From Alloyangia mangrovi (GTDB lineage Bacteria; Pseudomonadota; Alphaproteobacteria; Rhodobacterales; Rhodobacteraceae), in contig NZ_NTHN02000014.1 in the NCBI RefSeq assembly GCF_002300555.2, forward strand, positions 33,338 through 97,337: DNA of 64,000 bases, given 5' to 3'. A program made the position numbers and the translations under genes. This document shows, in pieces, positions 46,285 to 57,014 of this stretch. Positions within the stretch are counted from its first letter, which is position 1. Each line of letters opens with the position of its first letter. Below the pieces are notes generated by a model that saw only the letters and a program-made list of their open reading frames with translations, was not told the origin of the DNA and did no database searches.

Positions 46285-47722
46285 ATGACTGTGCCGATCT
46301 CGTCCACCCAGAGCTTGCCGAGCCTATTCGGCAGCCTGTCCTTGTCGTTTCTCCGCGCCAGCGCCGGGACCGGCGGCGCGAGCGCCGAGGTCGGGCTGAC
46401 CTCCGCCGCGCTCGCCCGGGGCAGGGGGACGGCGACAGAGGGGACCGAGTCTCAGGGGACCGAGACGCAGGCAACCGGATCATCGCTGCGCGCCACGGAA
46501 ACCCGGGTCGAGGCACGGGCCGAGGCACGGGCCGAGGCCGAGGGAGCAGAGGGCCGTGGCTTGGGCGAGGCACGCGAGCGGGGGCTGCAGCGCATCCGAA
46601 CCCGGATGGATCACATGGCCAGGGCCTTGTCGCGGCTGCAGGCGGGGGGGCGTCGCGATCTACTCGGGCGCCTCGGCGGCCAGCTATTCCAGCGCCGACG
46701 CCCAGGCGAGCTTTGCCAGTTACGGCGGCAATGATGCGCTTTCGGTCAGGGCGGGGAACCTGTCGCAGGTCTATACCGGCGCGGGGCATGATGCCCTCGC
46801 GCTCTCGGCGCAGCGGATCGAGGGGGTCTACACGGATGTCGACCCGCAGGGGCGCTCGCCGGGGGGCAATGACGCCGTGGCGATCCAGGCAGCCGAGGTG
46901 TCGTCGGTCTACACCGGCGGCGGCAATGATGCGATCGCCATCGCCGCGCGCCGCGTGTCGGGCATCTACAGCGGCTCCGGCAGTGATGCGGTGAGCATTG
47001 CCGCCGACATCGTGCGCGACATCTATACCGATCCGCACCCGCGCGCCCGCAGTGCCGGGGGCGACGACACGGTCACGCTGCAGGCCCGGCAGGTCGCGTC
47101 GGTCTATACCGGTGCCGGATCCGACGCGGTCACCATCCGGGCCGGCAGCGTGGAGAGCATCTACACGGGTCGGGGCGACGACGCGGTGACCCTCGCGGCG
47201 GGGGTGGTCGGCGGCATCTACACCGGCGCAGGGCGCGATGCGGTGAGCATCACGGCCGTGACCGGGCGGGCGACTCTGCCGCGGTCGGGCGACGCGCCTC
47301 CCGCTGCCGACCAGACGCCCGAAGCGTGGCTGCGCGCCGCGCGCAGCCCTGTCGCCGACATCGACACCGGGGCGGGGGACGACGCGATCACGCTGACCGT
47401 GGCCGAGGTGATCTCGCTGGAAGCGGGGCGGGGTGACGATGCCATCACGCTCGGCGGCGGCACGGTGGCGCTGCGCTACGCGGCGGGGGACGGGAACGAT
47501 ACCGTGCAACTGGCGCCGGGCACCGAGGTGCTGGTGCAACTGGGCGAGGATATTGCCGACTGGTCGGTCACGCAGGACGGCGACACGCTGCTTCTGCAGA
47601 TCGGGGAAGGATCGATCCGTTTCGAGGGCGTTGGCTCCAGTGGGGCGCTCGGCGTCACCCGGCTTGGCGATCCCGAGGTTACGCTGTTGCACGCGCGGGT
47701 GCAGCTGGACGCGGTGGTCTGA
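46285..47722 (+). CDS. RTX-like repeat protein with 19-residue units (frameshifted)
   Basis: The gene starts at an ATG after AAAGGAG. A run of seven G at 46644-46650 breaks the frame; with six G the protein is 478 residues and continues from RALSRLQAGG into VAIYSGASAASYSS. The N-terminal 120 residues are low complexity (Glu/Ala/Arg/Thr-rich). After that come about nine units of roughly 19 residues with consensus G-x-G-x-D-A-V-x-I-x-A-x-x-V-x-x-I-Y-T, two of them with an RS-containing insert, then three more units near the C terminus. GxGxD spacing recalls calcium-binding RTX beta-rolls. There is no signal peptide and no secretion operon nearby. Function unknown. Confidence 0.7.
46735..47250 (+). 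repeat. Tandem coding repeats, 57-base period
   Basis: The region encodes repeated units such as AGSDAVTIRAGSVESIYTG and RGDDAVTLAAGVVGGIYTG, each 19 residues. The second and fifth units carry an extra nine or so residues (DVDPQGRSPG and DPHPRARSAG), giving a higher-order pattern of one long unit in three. Confidence 0.75.
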
Positions 47723-47731
47723 CGCGCCGCG

Positions 47732-48493
47732 TCAGACGAACTGCTCTCGGATCAGCCGCTCTTCCAGCCCGTGGCCCGGGTCGAACATCACCCGGTGCGC
47801 CACATCCGGGGCCGAACGGATGTCGACCCGCACCACATCGCGCACCGACTCGCTGTCCGCCTCGGCCATCACCGGGCGTTTCTCGTGCTCGAGCACCTCG
47901 AAGCTGACCTCCGCGGCCTTGGGCAGCAGCGCCCCGCGCCAGCGCCGCGGGCGGAAAGCGGCGACGGCGGTCAGCGCCAGCACCTCGGAGCCGATGGGCA
48001 GGATAGGCCCGTGGGCCGAGTAATTGTAGGCGGTCGAGCCGGCGGGGGTGGCCAGCAGCGCACCGTCGCAGACCAGCTCGGGCAGGCGCAGCTTGCCGTC
48101 CACGTGGATCGCCAGCCGCGCCGCCTGCGGGCCGGTGCGCAGCAGGGAGACCTCGTTGATCGCCAGCGCCTCGTGCACCGTGCCATCGACCGTGGTGGCG
48201 GACATGGCAAGCGGGGTGATCACTGCCTCCTCGGCCTCTTCCAGCCGCTCCTCGAGCCGGTGCTCGGAATAGGCGTTCATCAGGAAGCCGACGGTGCCGC
48301 GGTTCATGCCGTAGACCGGCACGTTCAGCTCCTGCGTGCGGTGCAGGGTCTGCAACATGAAACCGTCGCCCCCGAGCGCCACGATCACATCGGCACCGCG
48401 CTCGGCATGATCGCCATAGCGACGCGACAGCGCGGCTTGGGCCGCCTGGGCGATCGGCGCGCGCGAGGCGCAGAAGGCAATTCTCAGAGACAT
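47732..48493 (-). CDS. nadK: NAD kinase
   Basis: The 253-residue enzyme phosphorylates NAD to NADP. The catalytic GGDG motif lies in [15 protein letters not shown], and the second signature is [20 protein letters not shown]. The start at 48493 gives [13 protein letters not shown], as in other alphaproteobacterial homologues; an upstream in-frame ATG is not needed. It diverges from glyA across 184 bases. Length is normal for the short bacterial form. Confidence 0.93.
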   Translation of the reverse strand: MSLRIAFCASRAPIAQAAQAALSRRYGDHAERGADVIVALGGDGFMLQTLHRTQELNVPVYGMNRGTVGFLMNAYSEHRLEERLEEAEEAVITPLAMSATTVDGTVHEALAINEVSLLRTGPQAARLAIHVDGKLRLPELVCDGALLATPAGSTAYNYSAHGPILPIGSEVLALTAVAAFRPRRWRGALLPKAAEVSFEVLEHEKRPVMAEADSESVRDVVRVDIRSAPDVAHRVMFDPGHGLEERLIREQFV

Positions 48494-48677
48494 GGGGTTG
48501 TGGCGGTCCTGCGGTTTCCTGTCCCGTCCGGGATGTTCCGAAACAATCACAAGTTTTCCTCCGCCGCCAGAGACGCCGGAAGAGAAACACAGGCTGTCGC
48601 TTTGGCATCTTTGCGTTACGCGCGGTTTCCTTTACTCAGGCGCCGGAACTCGAATCCTTGACCCCCGGAGACTGCCC

Positions 48678-49973
48678 ATGACCGCCGCGCCCAGCGACAC
48701 CGGCTTTTTCACCGAAGAGCTTTCCTCCCGCGATCCCGAACTCTTCGCATCCATCACCGGCGAGCTTGGCCGCCAGCGCGACGAGATCGAGCTGATCGCC
48801 TCAGAGAACATCGTCTCGCGCGCCGTCATGCAGGCGCAGGGCTCGGTGCTCACCAACAAGTATGCCGAAGGCTACCCGGGCAAGCGCTACTACGGCGGCT
48901 GTGACTGGGTCGACGTGGCCGAGAACCTCGCCATCGACCGCGCCAAGCAGCTCTTCGGCTGCGAATTCGCCAACGTGCAGCCGAACTCCGGCTCGCAGGC
49001 CAACCAGGGCGTCTACCAGGCGCTGATCCAGCCCGGCGACACCATCCTCGGCATGAGCCTCGACGCCGGTGGTCACCTGACCCATGGCGCCAAGCCCAAC
49101 CAGTCGGGCAAGTGGTTCAACGCCGTCCAGTACGGTGTGCGCAAGCAGGACAACCTGCTGGACTACGACCAGGTCCAGGAGCTGGCGAACGAGCACAAGC
49201 CCAAGATCATCGTCGCCGGCGGCTCGGCCATCCCGCGCCAGATCGACTTCGCCAAGATGCGCGAGATCGCCGACAGTGTCGGCGCCTACCTGATGGTCGA
49301 CATGGCGCATTTCGCGGGCCTCGTGGCCGGCGGCGAGCACCCCTCGCCCTTCCCGCACGCGCATGTGGCCACCACCACCACGCACAAGACCCTGCGCGGT
49401 CCGCGTGGCGGCATGATCCTGACCAATGACGAGACCATCGCTAAGAAGGTCAACTCGGCGATCTTCCCCGGCATCCAGGGCGGCCCGCTGATGCATGTCA
49501 TCGCCGGTAAGGCCGTGGCCTTCGGCGAGGCACTGCGCCCCGAGTTCAAGGACTACGCCAAGCAGGTCATCGCCAACGCGCAGGCGCTGTCGGAGCAGCT
49601 GATCAAGGGTGGCCTCGACACGGTGACCCATGGCACCGACACCCACGTGGTGCTGGTCGACCTGCGCCCCAAGGGCGTGAAGGGGAACGCCACCGAGAAG
49701 GCCCTCGGTCGCGCGCATATCACCTGCAACAAGAACGGCGTGCCGTTCGACCCGGAAAAGCCGACCGTGACCTCGGGCATCCGCCTCGGCTCGCCTGCCG
49801 GCACCACCCGCGGCTTCAAGGAAGCCGAGTTCCGCAAGATCGCCGACTGGATCATCGAGGTCGTCGACGGTCTCGCGGCCAACGGTGAAGAAGGCAACGC
49901 CGAGGTTGAAGCCAAGGTGAAGGGCGAGGTCGAGGAATTCCTCAAGGGCTTCCCGATCTACCCGACCCTCTGA
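48678..49973 (+). CDS. glyA: Serine hydroxymethyltransferase
   Basis: The 431-residue PLP enzyme interconverts serine and glycine with tetrahydrofolate. The PLP-lysine motif is [16 protein letters not shown]; other segments are [20 protein letters not shown] and [15 protein letters not shown]. The start at 48678 follows CGGAG. Codon use is smooth and the gene is complete. The 184-base region before it was scanned for a glycine or other riboswitch, and nothing convincing was seen. Confidence 0.96.
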   Translation: MTAAPSDTGFFTEELSSRDPELFASITGELGRQRDEIELIASENIVSRAVMQAQGSVLTNKYAEGYPGKRYYGGCDWVDVAENLAIDRAKQLFGCEFANVQPNSGSQANQGVYQALIQPGDTILGMSLDAGGHLTHGAKPNQSGKWFNAVQYGVRKQDNLLDYDQVQELANEHKPKIIVAGGSAIPRQIDFAKMREIADSVGAYLMVDMAHFAGLVAGGEHPSPFPHAHVATTTTHKTLRGPRGGMILTNDETIAKKVNSAIFPGIQGGPLMHVIAGKAVAFGEALRPEFKDYAKQVIANAQALSEQLIKGGLDTVTHGTDTHVVLVDLRPKGVKGNATEKALGRAHITCNKNGVPFDPEKPTVTSGIRLGSPAGTTRGFKEAEFRKIADWIIEVVDGLAANGEEGNAEVEAKVKGEVEEFLKGFPIYPTL

Positions 49974-49995
49974 GCGTCGGTTCGGTGAGAGACTG

Positions 49996-50024
49996 AAGGG
50001 CGGGCCCAATAAGCCCGCCCTTTT
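49996..50024 (+). terminator. Rho-independent terminator after glyA
   Basis: A 10-base-pair stem AAGGGCGGGC / GCCCGCCCTT with loop CCAATAA is followed by TT. It lies 22 bases after the stop. Confidence 0.88.
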
Positions 50025-50195
50025 CCGTTTCGCCGCGCCGCGGGGGGCGACGGGCGAGGCGGTCGGCAAATACATGCGCCCGGCATCTATTTTTCTGCCG
50101 CCCCCTTGGCGACGCAATGAAAACCGGCTCTACCTTGGCGGAAGGCCCCTTCGCTTCCGTCGCTTCCAAGGGCCGGCGACCAGCCCCCGAGCCAC

Positions 50196-51818
50196 ATGCC
50201 CACCAAATCCGCGTCGCCCCTCACCGTCCTGCGCATTCCCGCCTTCCGGTCGCGCTGGACCGCCTCCATGGCCTCGAACCTCGGCACGCTGGTGCAATCG
50301 GTCGGTGCAGGCTGGATGATGACGCAGATCTCGGACAGCGATGCGATGGTGGCGCTGGTGCAGGCGGGGGTGACCGTGCCGACCATGCTTTTTGCCGTCT
50401 TTGCCGGAACGCTCGCGGACAACTTCGACCGCCGCCGGGTGATGATCGGGGCGCAGCTTTTCATGATGGCCTCGGCTTCGCTGCTCTGCGCGCTGGCGTG
50501 GTTCGACCTGCTGACGCCCTGGCTGCTGCTCGTTCTGACCTTTTTGATCGGCACCGGCTCGACCTTCTTCAACCCGTCCTGGCAGGCGTCGCTTGGCGAC
50601 ATCGTGCCGCGCAACGACCTGCCCTCGGCGGTGACGCTCAACTCGATGGCGTTCAACGCCATGCGCTCGATCGGACCGGCGATCGGCGGTATCATCGTCG
50701 CCGCCGCAGGGGCCGCCGCGGCCTTTGCGCTCAACACGGTCAGCTACCTGCCGATGATCGCGGTGCTCTGGCGCTGGAAGTCGCCACCGCCCGAGAGCAA
50801 GCTGCCGCCCGAACCGATGCGCTTCGCGGTGGGCTCGGGGCTGCGCTATGTCGCCATGTCGCCGAACCTGATGAACGTCATGGGCCGCGCCTTCCTCTTC
50901 GGCTTCGGCTCGGTGGCAGTGCTCTCGCTGTTGCCGCTGGTGGCGCATGAGAGGCTGGGTGGAGACGCTTCGACCTTCGGCATAATGCTCGGCTGCTTCG
51001 GGGTCGGCGCCGTGATCGGGGCACTCAACAACGCCCGGCTGCGCGACCGCTTCGACAACGAGCACCTGGTGCGCTTCGCTGCTGCCGCGGCGATGATCGG
51101 CACGGCGATCCTGTCGGTGGCGCCGACGCTCTGGGCCTGCCTTCCGGCGCTGATGCTGAACGGAATGGCCTGGACGGTGGCGCTCTCGCTGCTCAACGTG
51201 ACGGTGCAGCTCTCGACCCCGCGCTGGGTGGTGGGCCGGGCGATCGCGCTCTACCAGTCGGCCAGCTTCGGCGGCATGGCGGCGGGCAGCTGGGTCTGGG
51301 GCTCGGTGTCTGACGGCTGGGGGCTGGGCGTCGCGCTGGCCGGTGCGGCCTGCCTGCTGGCGGTGGCGGCGCTGGTCGGCTTCAAGATGCCGCTGCCCGA
51401 GTACAGCGACCTCGACCTCTCGCCGCTCGACCGGTTCAAGGAGCCCGCGCTGCAGCTCGACCTGAAGATGCGCAGCGGTCCCATCGTGGCGGTGACGCAG
51501 TTCGAGATCGACCCGGACGACGTGCCGCAGTTCCTCGCCATCATGGCCGAGCGGCGGCGGGTGCGGATCCGCGACGGTGCGCAGAACTGGGTGCTGATGC
51601 GCGACCTCGAGGACCCGCGGATCTGGGAAGAGACCTATCACGTGCCCACCTGGGTCGAATACATCCGCCACAACACCCGCCGCACGAAGGCCGACGGCGG
51701 CACCTACGAGCGCCTTCTGGCGCTGCACCGGGGCGAGGCCCGCCCGCACACCCGCCGGATGATCGAGCGCCAGTCGATCCCCCGCCGCAGGGGCGGGGTC
51801 TACGACTTCAACCTCTGA
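50196..51818 (+). CDS. MFS exporter of the MFS_3 (EntS-like) type with cytoplasmic C-terminal domain
   Basis: The 540-residue protein has about 12 membrane helices in the first 400 residues, with the MFS loop motif GTLADNFDRRRVMIG. The last 130 or so residues are soluble (from about MPLPEYSDLDLSPLDRF), with a segment FEIDPDDVPQFLAIMAERRR resembling a small ferredoxin-like ABM fold. This combination is typical of the transmembrane secretion effector family. Substrate unknown. It stands alone between glyA and mscS. Confidence 0.8.
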   Translation: MPTKSASPLTVLRIPAFRSRWTASMASNLGTLVQSVGAGWMMTQISDSDAMVALVQAGVTVPTMLFAVFAGTLADNFDRRRVMIGAQLFMMASASLLCALAWFDLLTPWLLLVLTFLIGTGSTFFNPSWQASLGDIVPRNDLPSAVTLNSMAFNAMRSIGPAIGGIIVAAAGAAAAFALNTVSYLPMIAVLWRWKSPPPESKLPPEPMRFAVGSGLRYVAMSPNLMNVMGRAFLFGFGSVAVLSLLPLVAHERLGGDASTFGIMLGCFGVGAVIGALNNARLRDRFDNEHLVRFAAAAAMIGTAILSVAPTLWACLPALMLNGMAWTVALSLLNVTVQLSTPRWVVGRAIALYQSASFGGMAAGSWVWGSVSDGWGLGVALAGAACLLAVAALVGFKMPLPEYSDLDLSPLDRFKEPALQLDLKMRSGPIVAVTQFEIDPDDVPQFLAIMAERRRVRIRDGAQNWVLMRDLEDPRIWEETYHVPTWVEYIRHNTRRTKADGGTYERLLALHRGEARPHTRRMIERQSIPRRRGGVYDFNL

Positions 51819-51822
51819 GCCC

Positions 51823-53436
51823 TCAGGTGTTGGTCTCCTCGTCGTGCCCCTCGTCCCCGGCGCGGAACGAGGTCACCCGGTCCTCGCGCGCGTAATAGGG
51901 CTCGCCTTCCTCGGGGGTCTTGTCGGCGGGCCGGCCCGGCTCGGCCTTGCCCGCCTTCCCTTTGCCTGCATCGCCGAAGGGAAGGCCGGCAGGGGCGGCC
52001 ATATGCACGTGCATGTCGGCCTGCGGGAAGGGGATCGAGATGCCCTCGCGGTCGAAGGCCTCCTTCACCTGCCGCGTCAGATCCCAGTAAACGGTCCAGT
52101 AGTCGTCGACCTTGGTCCAGGGACGGCAGACGAAATCCACCGAGCTCGCCCCCAGCGCGTTGACCCGGATCACCGGCGCTGGATCCTCGAGGATCAGCGG
52201 ATGCTCGGCGACCACCTGTTCGAGCACCTCCTGCGCCTTTTCGATCGAGTCGTCGTAGCCGATGCCGAAGGTCAGATCGACGCGGCGGGTGTCGCTGGCG
52301 GTGGTGTTGGTGATCACGTCGCCCCAGACCTTTGAGTTCGGGATGACGATCACCTGGTTGTCGGGGGTGACCACGGTGGTCGAGACGATCGACACCGATT
52401 TCACGGTGCCGCCGGTGCCCGCGACGGTGACGTAATCGCCCTCGTCGAAGGGGCGGTTGATCATGATCATCAGCCCCGCCGCGAGGTTGCCAAGCGTGTC
52501 CTGCATGGCAAAGGCGATGATGAAGGAGGCACCGCCCACCAGGGCGAAGAGCGGGGTCACGTCGATCCCCAGCGCGCTCAGCACGATCATCAGCCCGAAG
52601 GCGATGGTCAGCCAGTAGATCACCATGAGAATGAAGGCCTGCAGCAGCTTCGACAGGTCCGGTACGCGCGACAGCCCGCGCCGCGCGACGCCGCGAACCG
52701 TCCGGGCGATGATCAGCAGGCCCAGCAGCGAGCCGACGATCACCGCCACGCGCAGCGCCAGCTTGATGCCGCCATCCTCGTCCGTCGCCCAGTTCACCGC
52801 CTGCGCCAGCAGGGTGCGCCAGTCGGCGCGCTGGGTCTCGTCGACATGGATCGCGGCGCGGTAGGCGCGGAACTTCGCGACCTCGGCGGCGTCGCCGCCC
52901 TTGGCCTCAAGGCCGTCGACCACGGTCGAGAGGTTCTCGAAGGCATTGTTGCGCAGCTCCACGAGCTGCGTCAGCCGCTCGCGCGGCACCTCGGTCTCGC
53001 CGGAGCTTTCCTTGGCGAGCACGGCGAGTTGCTCCTCGACGACCGCCTTGGTCATGCCCTTGGCCATGTTTTGCCAGGCGAGGGCGAGTTGACCCATTTC
53101 CTCGGCGGTGAGGGGCAGCGAGCGGATCGCAAGTTCCTCCGAGGGGATGGAGGGATCGGTGAGCGCGGCGATCAGGTCCGCATCGCTTTCGGCGGGCAGC
53201 GGCGCGTCGGCGGCGCCCTTCGCGCCGATCACCTGCTGGCTCGAGGTGATCGCCTGGCGGGCGCGCTCTTCGGCGCTCTCGATCGCTTCCTCGGCGGGGG
53301 AGGGGGGGCTTTCCGCCTCGCTGCTTTCAGCGGGCGGCGGGGTGTCGGCGGTTTCTTGCGCGGCCAGGTCCGTGGCGGCCTGAACCATAAGCAAGACAAG
53401 GAGAACACGGAGAAACGGCAGTATCGCGCGCGGCAT
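51823..53436 (-). CDS. MscS-family mechanosensitive ion channel
   Basis: The 537-residue protein has a signal peptide (LPFLRVLLVLLMVQAATDLAAQ), a long periplasmic helical region and about three membrane helices. The pore helix region is LFALVGGASFIIAFAMQDTLG, followed by NLAAGLMIMINRPFDEGDYV and the beta domain. The start at 53436 places the signal peptide correctly. A run of seven G at 53302-53308 in the acidic linker keeps an open frame here. It probably relieves osmotic downshock. The C-terminal tail is acidic and low complexity. Confidence 0.9.
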   Translation of the reverse strand: MPRAILPFLRVLLVLLMVQAATDLAAQETADTPPPAESSEAESPPSPAEEAIESAEERARQAITSSQQVIGAKGAADAPLPAESDADLIAALTDPSIPSEELAIRSLPLTAEEMGQLALAWQNMAKGMTKAVVEEQLAVLAKESSGETEVPRERLTQLVELRNNAFENLSTVVDGLEAKGGDAAEVAKFRAYRAAIHVDETQRADWRTLLAQAVNWATDEDGGIKLALRVAVIVGSLLGLLIIARTVRGVARRGLSRVPDLSKLLQAFILMVIYWLTIAFGLMIVLSALGIDVTPLFALVGGASFIIAFAMQDTLGNLAAGLMIMINRPFDEGDYVTVAGTGGTVKSVSIVSTTVVTPDNQVIVIPNSKVWGDVITNTTASDTRRVDLTFGIGYDDSIEKAQEVLEQVVAEHPLILEDPAPVIRVNALGASSVDFVCRPWTKVDDYWTVYWDLTRQVKEAFDREGISIPFPQADMHVHMAAPAGLPFGDAGKGKAGKAEPGRPADKTPEEGEPYYAREDRVTSFRAGDEGHDEETNT

Positions 53437-53580
53437 GCGGGCCTCGTTAAAAAAATGGTTTTTCAAAGGGGTAAAGGACTTCTGATCGCTATGCCGCGAG
53501 TTTAGCAAATTGCCCGGACGAAAGGCACTACCCCGGGGCGAGCGTTCTGCCCTGGCGTCGCTGCAGGGCCCCGCCAACAC

Positions 53581-53611
53581 AAAAACACCCGCCGGAAAGC
53601 TCCGGCGGGTG
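53581..53611 (-). terminator. Rho-independent terminator after peroxiredoxin gene
   Basis: The stem CACCCGCCGGA / TCCGGCGGGTG with a four-base loop is followed on the minus strand by TTTTT. It lies about 43 bases beyond the peroxiredoxin stop. Confidence 0.87.
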
Positions 53612-53653
53612 GTGGTCATCTGGAAGGGCGGCCGCGTCAGGCCGCGCGGTGGA

Positions 53654-54307
53654 TCACTCCGGGTTCTTGGCGAAGCGCAGGTAGGGCAACTTGATGTCGA
53701 GCGCGCCGTATTTCTCGGTCGCCTGCTCGTTGTTCAGCGACAGCGCGACGATCACGTCCTGGCCGACCTCCCAGTTGGCGGGGGTGGCGAGCGGCTGCTC
53801 GTAGGTGCGCTGCAGGCCGTCGAGGGCACGCAGCACCTCGGCGAAGTTGCGACCGACGGACATCGGGTAGGTCATCATCAGCTGCACCTTCTTGTTCGGC
53901 GCGATGATGAAGACCGAGCGGACGGTGGCGCTGTCCGCCGGGGTGCGTCCGTCGGGCAGGTAGGCATCGGCGGGCAGCATGTCGAGCGCCTTGGCAACCT
54001 CGAGCCCGTCATCGGCGATGATCGGGAAACCGGCCTCGGCCCCGGCGACCGCTTCGATGTCGCCCTTCCACTTCTTGTGCTCGGCGACGCCGTCCACCGA
54101 GATGCCCATAACCTTGGTTCCACGCTTGGCCCATTCGTCCGAGAGCTGCGCGACCGCGCCGAACTCGGTGGTGCAGACCGGGGTGAAATCCTTGGGGTGC
54201 GAGAAGAGGATCGCCCAGCTGTCGCCGATCCAGTCGTGCAGGTCGTACGCGCCCTGATCTGTGGTCACATGGAGGTTCGGAATGGTGTCGTTGATGCGCA
54301 GAGCCAT
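53654..54307 (-). CDS. 1-Cys peroxiredoxin (Prx6 family)
   Basis: The 217-residue enzyme reduces peroxides. The peroxidatic Cys is in SHPKDFTPVCTTEFG at about residue 45, with the PxxxTxxC form intact. The C-terminal extension (about residues 160-217), the length and FPIIADDGLEVAKALDM fit the Prx6/AhpC-TSA 1-Cys group. It diverges from the aldehyde dehydrogenase gene across 169 bases. Confidence 0.92.
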   Translation of the reverse strand: MALRINDTIPNLHVTTDQGAYDLHDWIGDSWAILFSHPKDFTPVCTTEFGAVAQLSDEWAKRGTKVMGISVDGVAEHKKWKGDIEAVAGAEAGFPIIADDGLEVAKALDMLPADAYLPDGRTPADSATVRSVFIIAPNKKVQLMMTYPMSVGRNFAEVLRALDGLQRTYEQPLATPANWEVGQDVIVALSLNNEQATEKYGALDIKLPYLRFAKNPE

Positions 54308-54476
54308 GGGAATATCCTTTCCTGTCCGACTGATCGGCTTGGGGTCTCGCGGAATAGATACGAGCCCGAGTCACGATGTAAAGAGCTTGCTTGCGGAGGT
54401 CGCGGAGCAGTGACACTGTGCCGCCAGGAACAATTTGATCAAATTCCGACTCAAATTCAGAAGAACGGAGACCATC
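54308..54476. promoter_or_regulatory. Divergent peroxiredoxin/aldehyde dehydrogenase region with palindrome
   Basis: A perfect 14-base palindrome AATTTGATCAAATT lies at 54432-54445, about 31 bases before the dehydrogenase ATG. CAAATTC occurs twice with a 12-base period (54440 and 54452). These may be an operator overlapping the promoter. CGGAG precedes the ATG. Confidence 0.45.
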
Positions 54477-55918
<1,442 letters not shown>

Positions 55919-55942
55919 GCCGGTCCTTGCTCGACTGAACCC

Positions 55943-55982
55943 AAGGTGCGGCGCTTCTCATGGGTGCCGCGCCTTTCTTTTT
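55943..55982 (+). terminator. Rho-independent terminator after aldehyde dehydrogenase
   Basis: A 10-base-pair stem AAGGTGCGGC / GCCGCGCCTT with one G-T pair is followed by TCTTTTT. It starts 24 bases after the restored stop codon, which supports that stop as the real gene end. Confidence 0.8.
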
Positions 55983-56027
55983 GCAAAGTGCCCGTCCACC
56001 CGGAGCCGCCGCACGTTTGGCGAGGGT

Positions 56028-57014
56028 TCAGAGCCCCAGTGTCTCCAGCGCGCTTTCCAGAGGCGCGGGGTCCTTGAACCGCAGGCGCACCGGAAGGCTC
56101 AGCACCTTGGGGCGGAAGCTGTCGGGCAGGCGCGCCGCGTCCTTCTCGGTGGTGACGAGCTGCGCGCCCAGCATCTGCGCCTCGCGCTCCAGCCGGGTCA
56201 GCAGAGCGGCAGTGAAGGGCTGGTGATCGTCGAGCGCCTCCGCCCGGACGACATTGGCGCCGAGGCCCCTGAGCGTGGCGAAGAACTTCTCGGGGTGGCC
56301 GATCCCGGCAAAGGCCAGTGCCGGGAGATCCTGCCAATCCATGCCGGTCTGTAGCGGTGCCAGCGCACCGCGCAAGCGCGGCAGGGAGACCTCTCGGCCC
56401 CATTGCGCGTCGAAGCTCCGCTGCGCCTCTTCCCCGCCGATGGAAAGCACGAGGTCAGCGCGCTTCAGCCCCGCGCTCACCGGCTCGCGCAGCGGCCCGG
56501 CGGGCAGGCAGCGGCCATTGCCGAAGCCGTAGCGGGCATCGACCACGACGATCGAGAGATCCTTGGCCAGCGCCGGGTTCTGGAGCCCGTCGTCGAGAAT
56601 GATCACCTTCGCGCCCGCGGCAACGGCGGCACGCGCCCCGGCGGCGCGGTCGCGTGCCACCCAGACCGGGCCGAAGGCAGCGAGCAGCAGCGGCTCGTCC
56701 CCAACCTCCGCCGCGCTGTGGCGGCGCGGATCCACCTGCACCGGCCCGGTCAGGCTGCCGCCATGCCCGCGCGAGACCACATGCGCCCCGGCCTCGCGCA
56801 GCCGCTCCAGAAGCGCGATGACGGTGGGCGTCTTGCCGGTGCCGCCGGCGTTGATATTGCCCACGCAGATCACCGGAACGGGCACCCTTTCCCCCGGTCC
56901 CGAGGCGACCCGCCGCGCCGTGGCGCGGGCGGTGAGCGCGCCGAGCGGCGCGAGCAGGCGGGCCTGCCAGGCGGGGGCGTCGGGGGCGGTCTGCCAGAAG
57001 CCAGGGGCGCGCAT
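56028..57014 (-). CDS. lpxK: Tetraacyldisaccharide 4'-kinase
   Basis: The 328-residue inner-membrane-associated kinase phosphorylates the lipid A disaccharide precursor. Walker A is [14 protein letters not shown], and VVSRGHGG and ILDDGLQNP are the family motifs. Its start overlaps the stop of the KdtA-like gene by one base. The pairing of these two genes is usual for lipopolysaccharide core/lipid A synthesis in Rhodobacterales. Confidence 0.94.
   Translation of the reverse strand: MRAPGFWQTAPDAPAWQARLLAPLGALTARATARRVASGPGERVPVPVICVGNINAGGTGKTPTVIALLERLREAGAHVVSRGHGGSLTGPVQVDPRRHSAAEVGDEPLLLAAFGPVWVARDRAAGARAAVAAGAKVIILDDGLQNPALAKDLSIVVVDARYGFGNGRCLPAGPLREPVSAGLKRADLVLSIGGEEAQRSFDAQWGREVSLPRLRGALAPLQTGMDWQDLPALAFAGIGHPEKFFATLRGLGANVVRAEALDDHQPFTAALLTRLEREAQMLGAQLVTTEKDAARLPDSFRPKVLSLPVRLRFKDPAPLESALETLGL

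Noticed and set aside
45502..46288. Short plus-strand frames upstream of nirB as genes
   Set aside because: They are Arg/Cys-rich frames without ribosome sites or domain sequence and overlap the VOC gene or its promoter.
48494..48677. Possible glycine riboswitch before glyA
   Set aside because: I could not find the paired aptamer helices or a GGA-rich core typical of glycine riboswitches in this 184-base gap.
50087..51749. Antisense frames opposite the MFS_3 exporter
   Set aside because: They show low-complexity His/Arg-rich content and no start context; the plus-strand protein has clear membrane helices.
54432..54445. FNR/NnrR-type site in AATTTGATCAAATT
   Set aside because: The FNR box needs TTGAT-N4-ATCAA; here the half-sites are fused without the four-base spacer.
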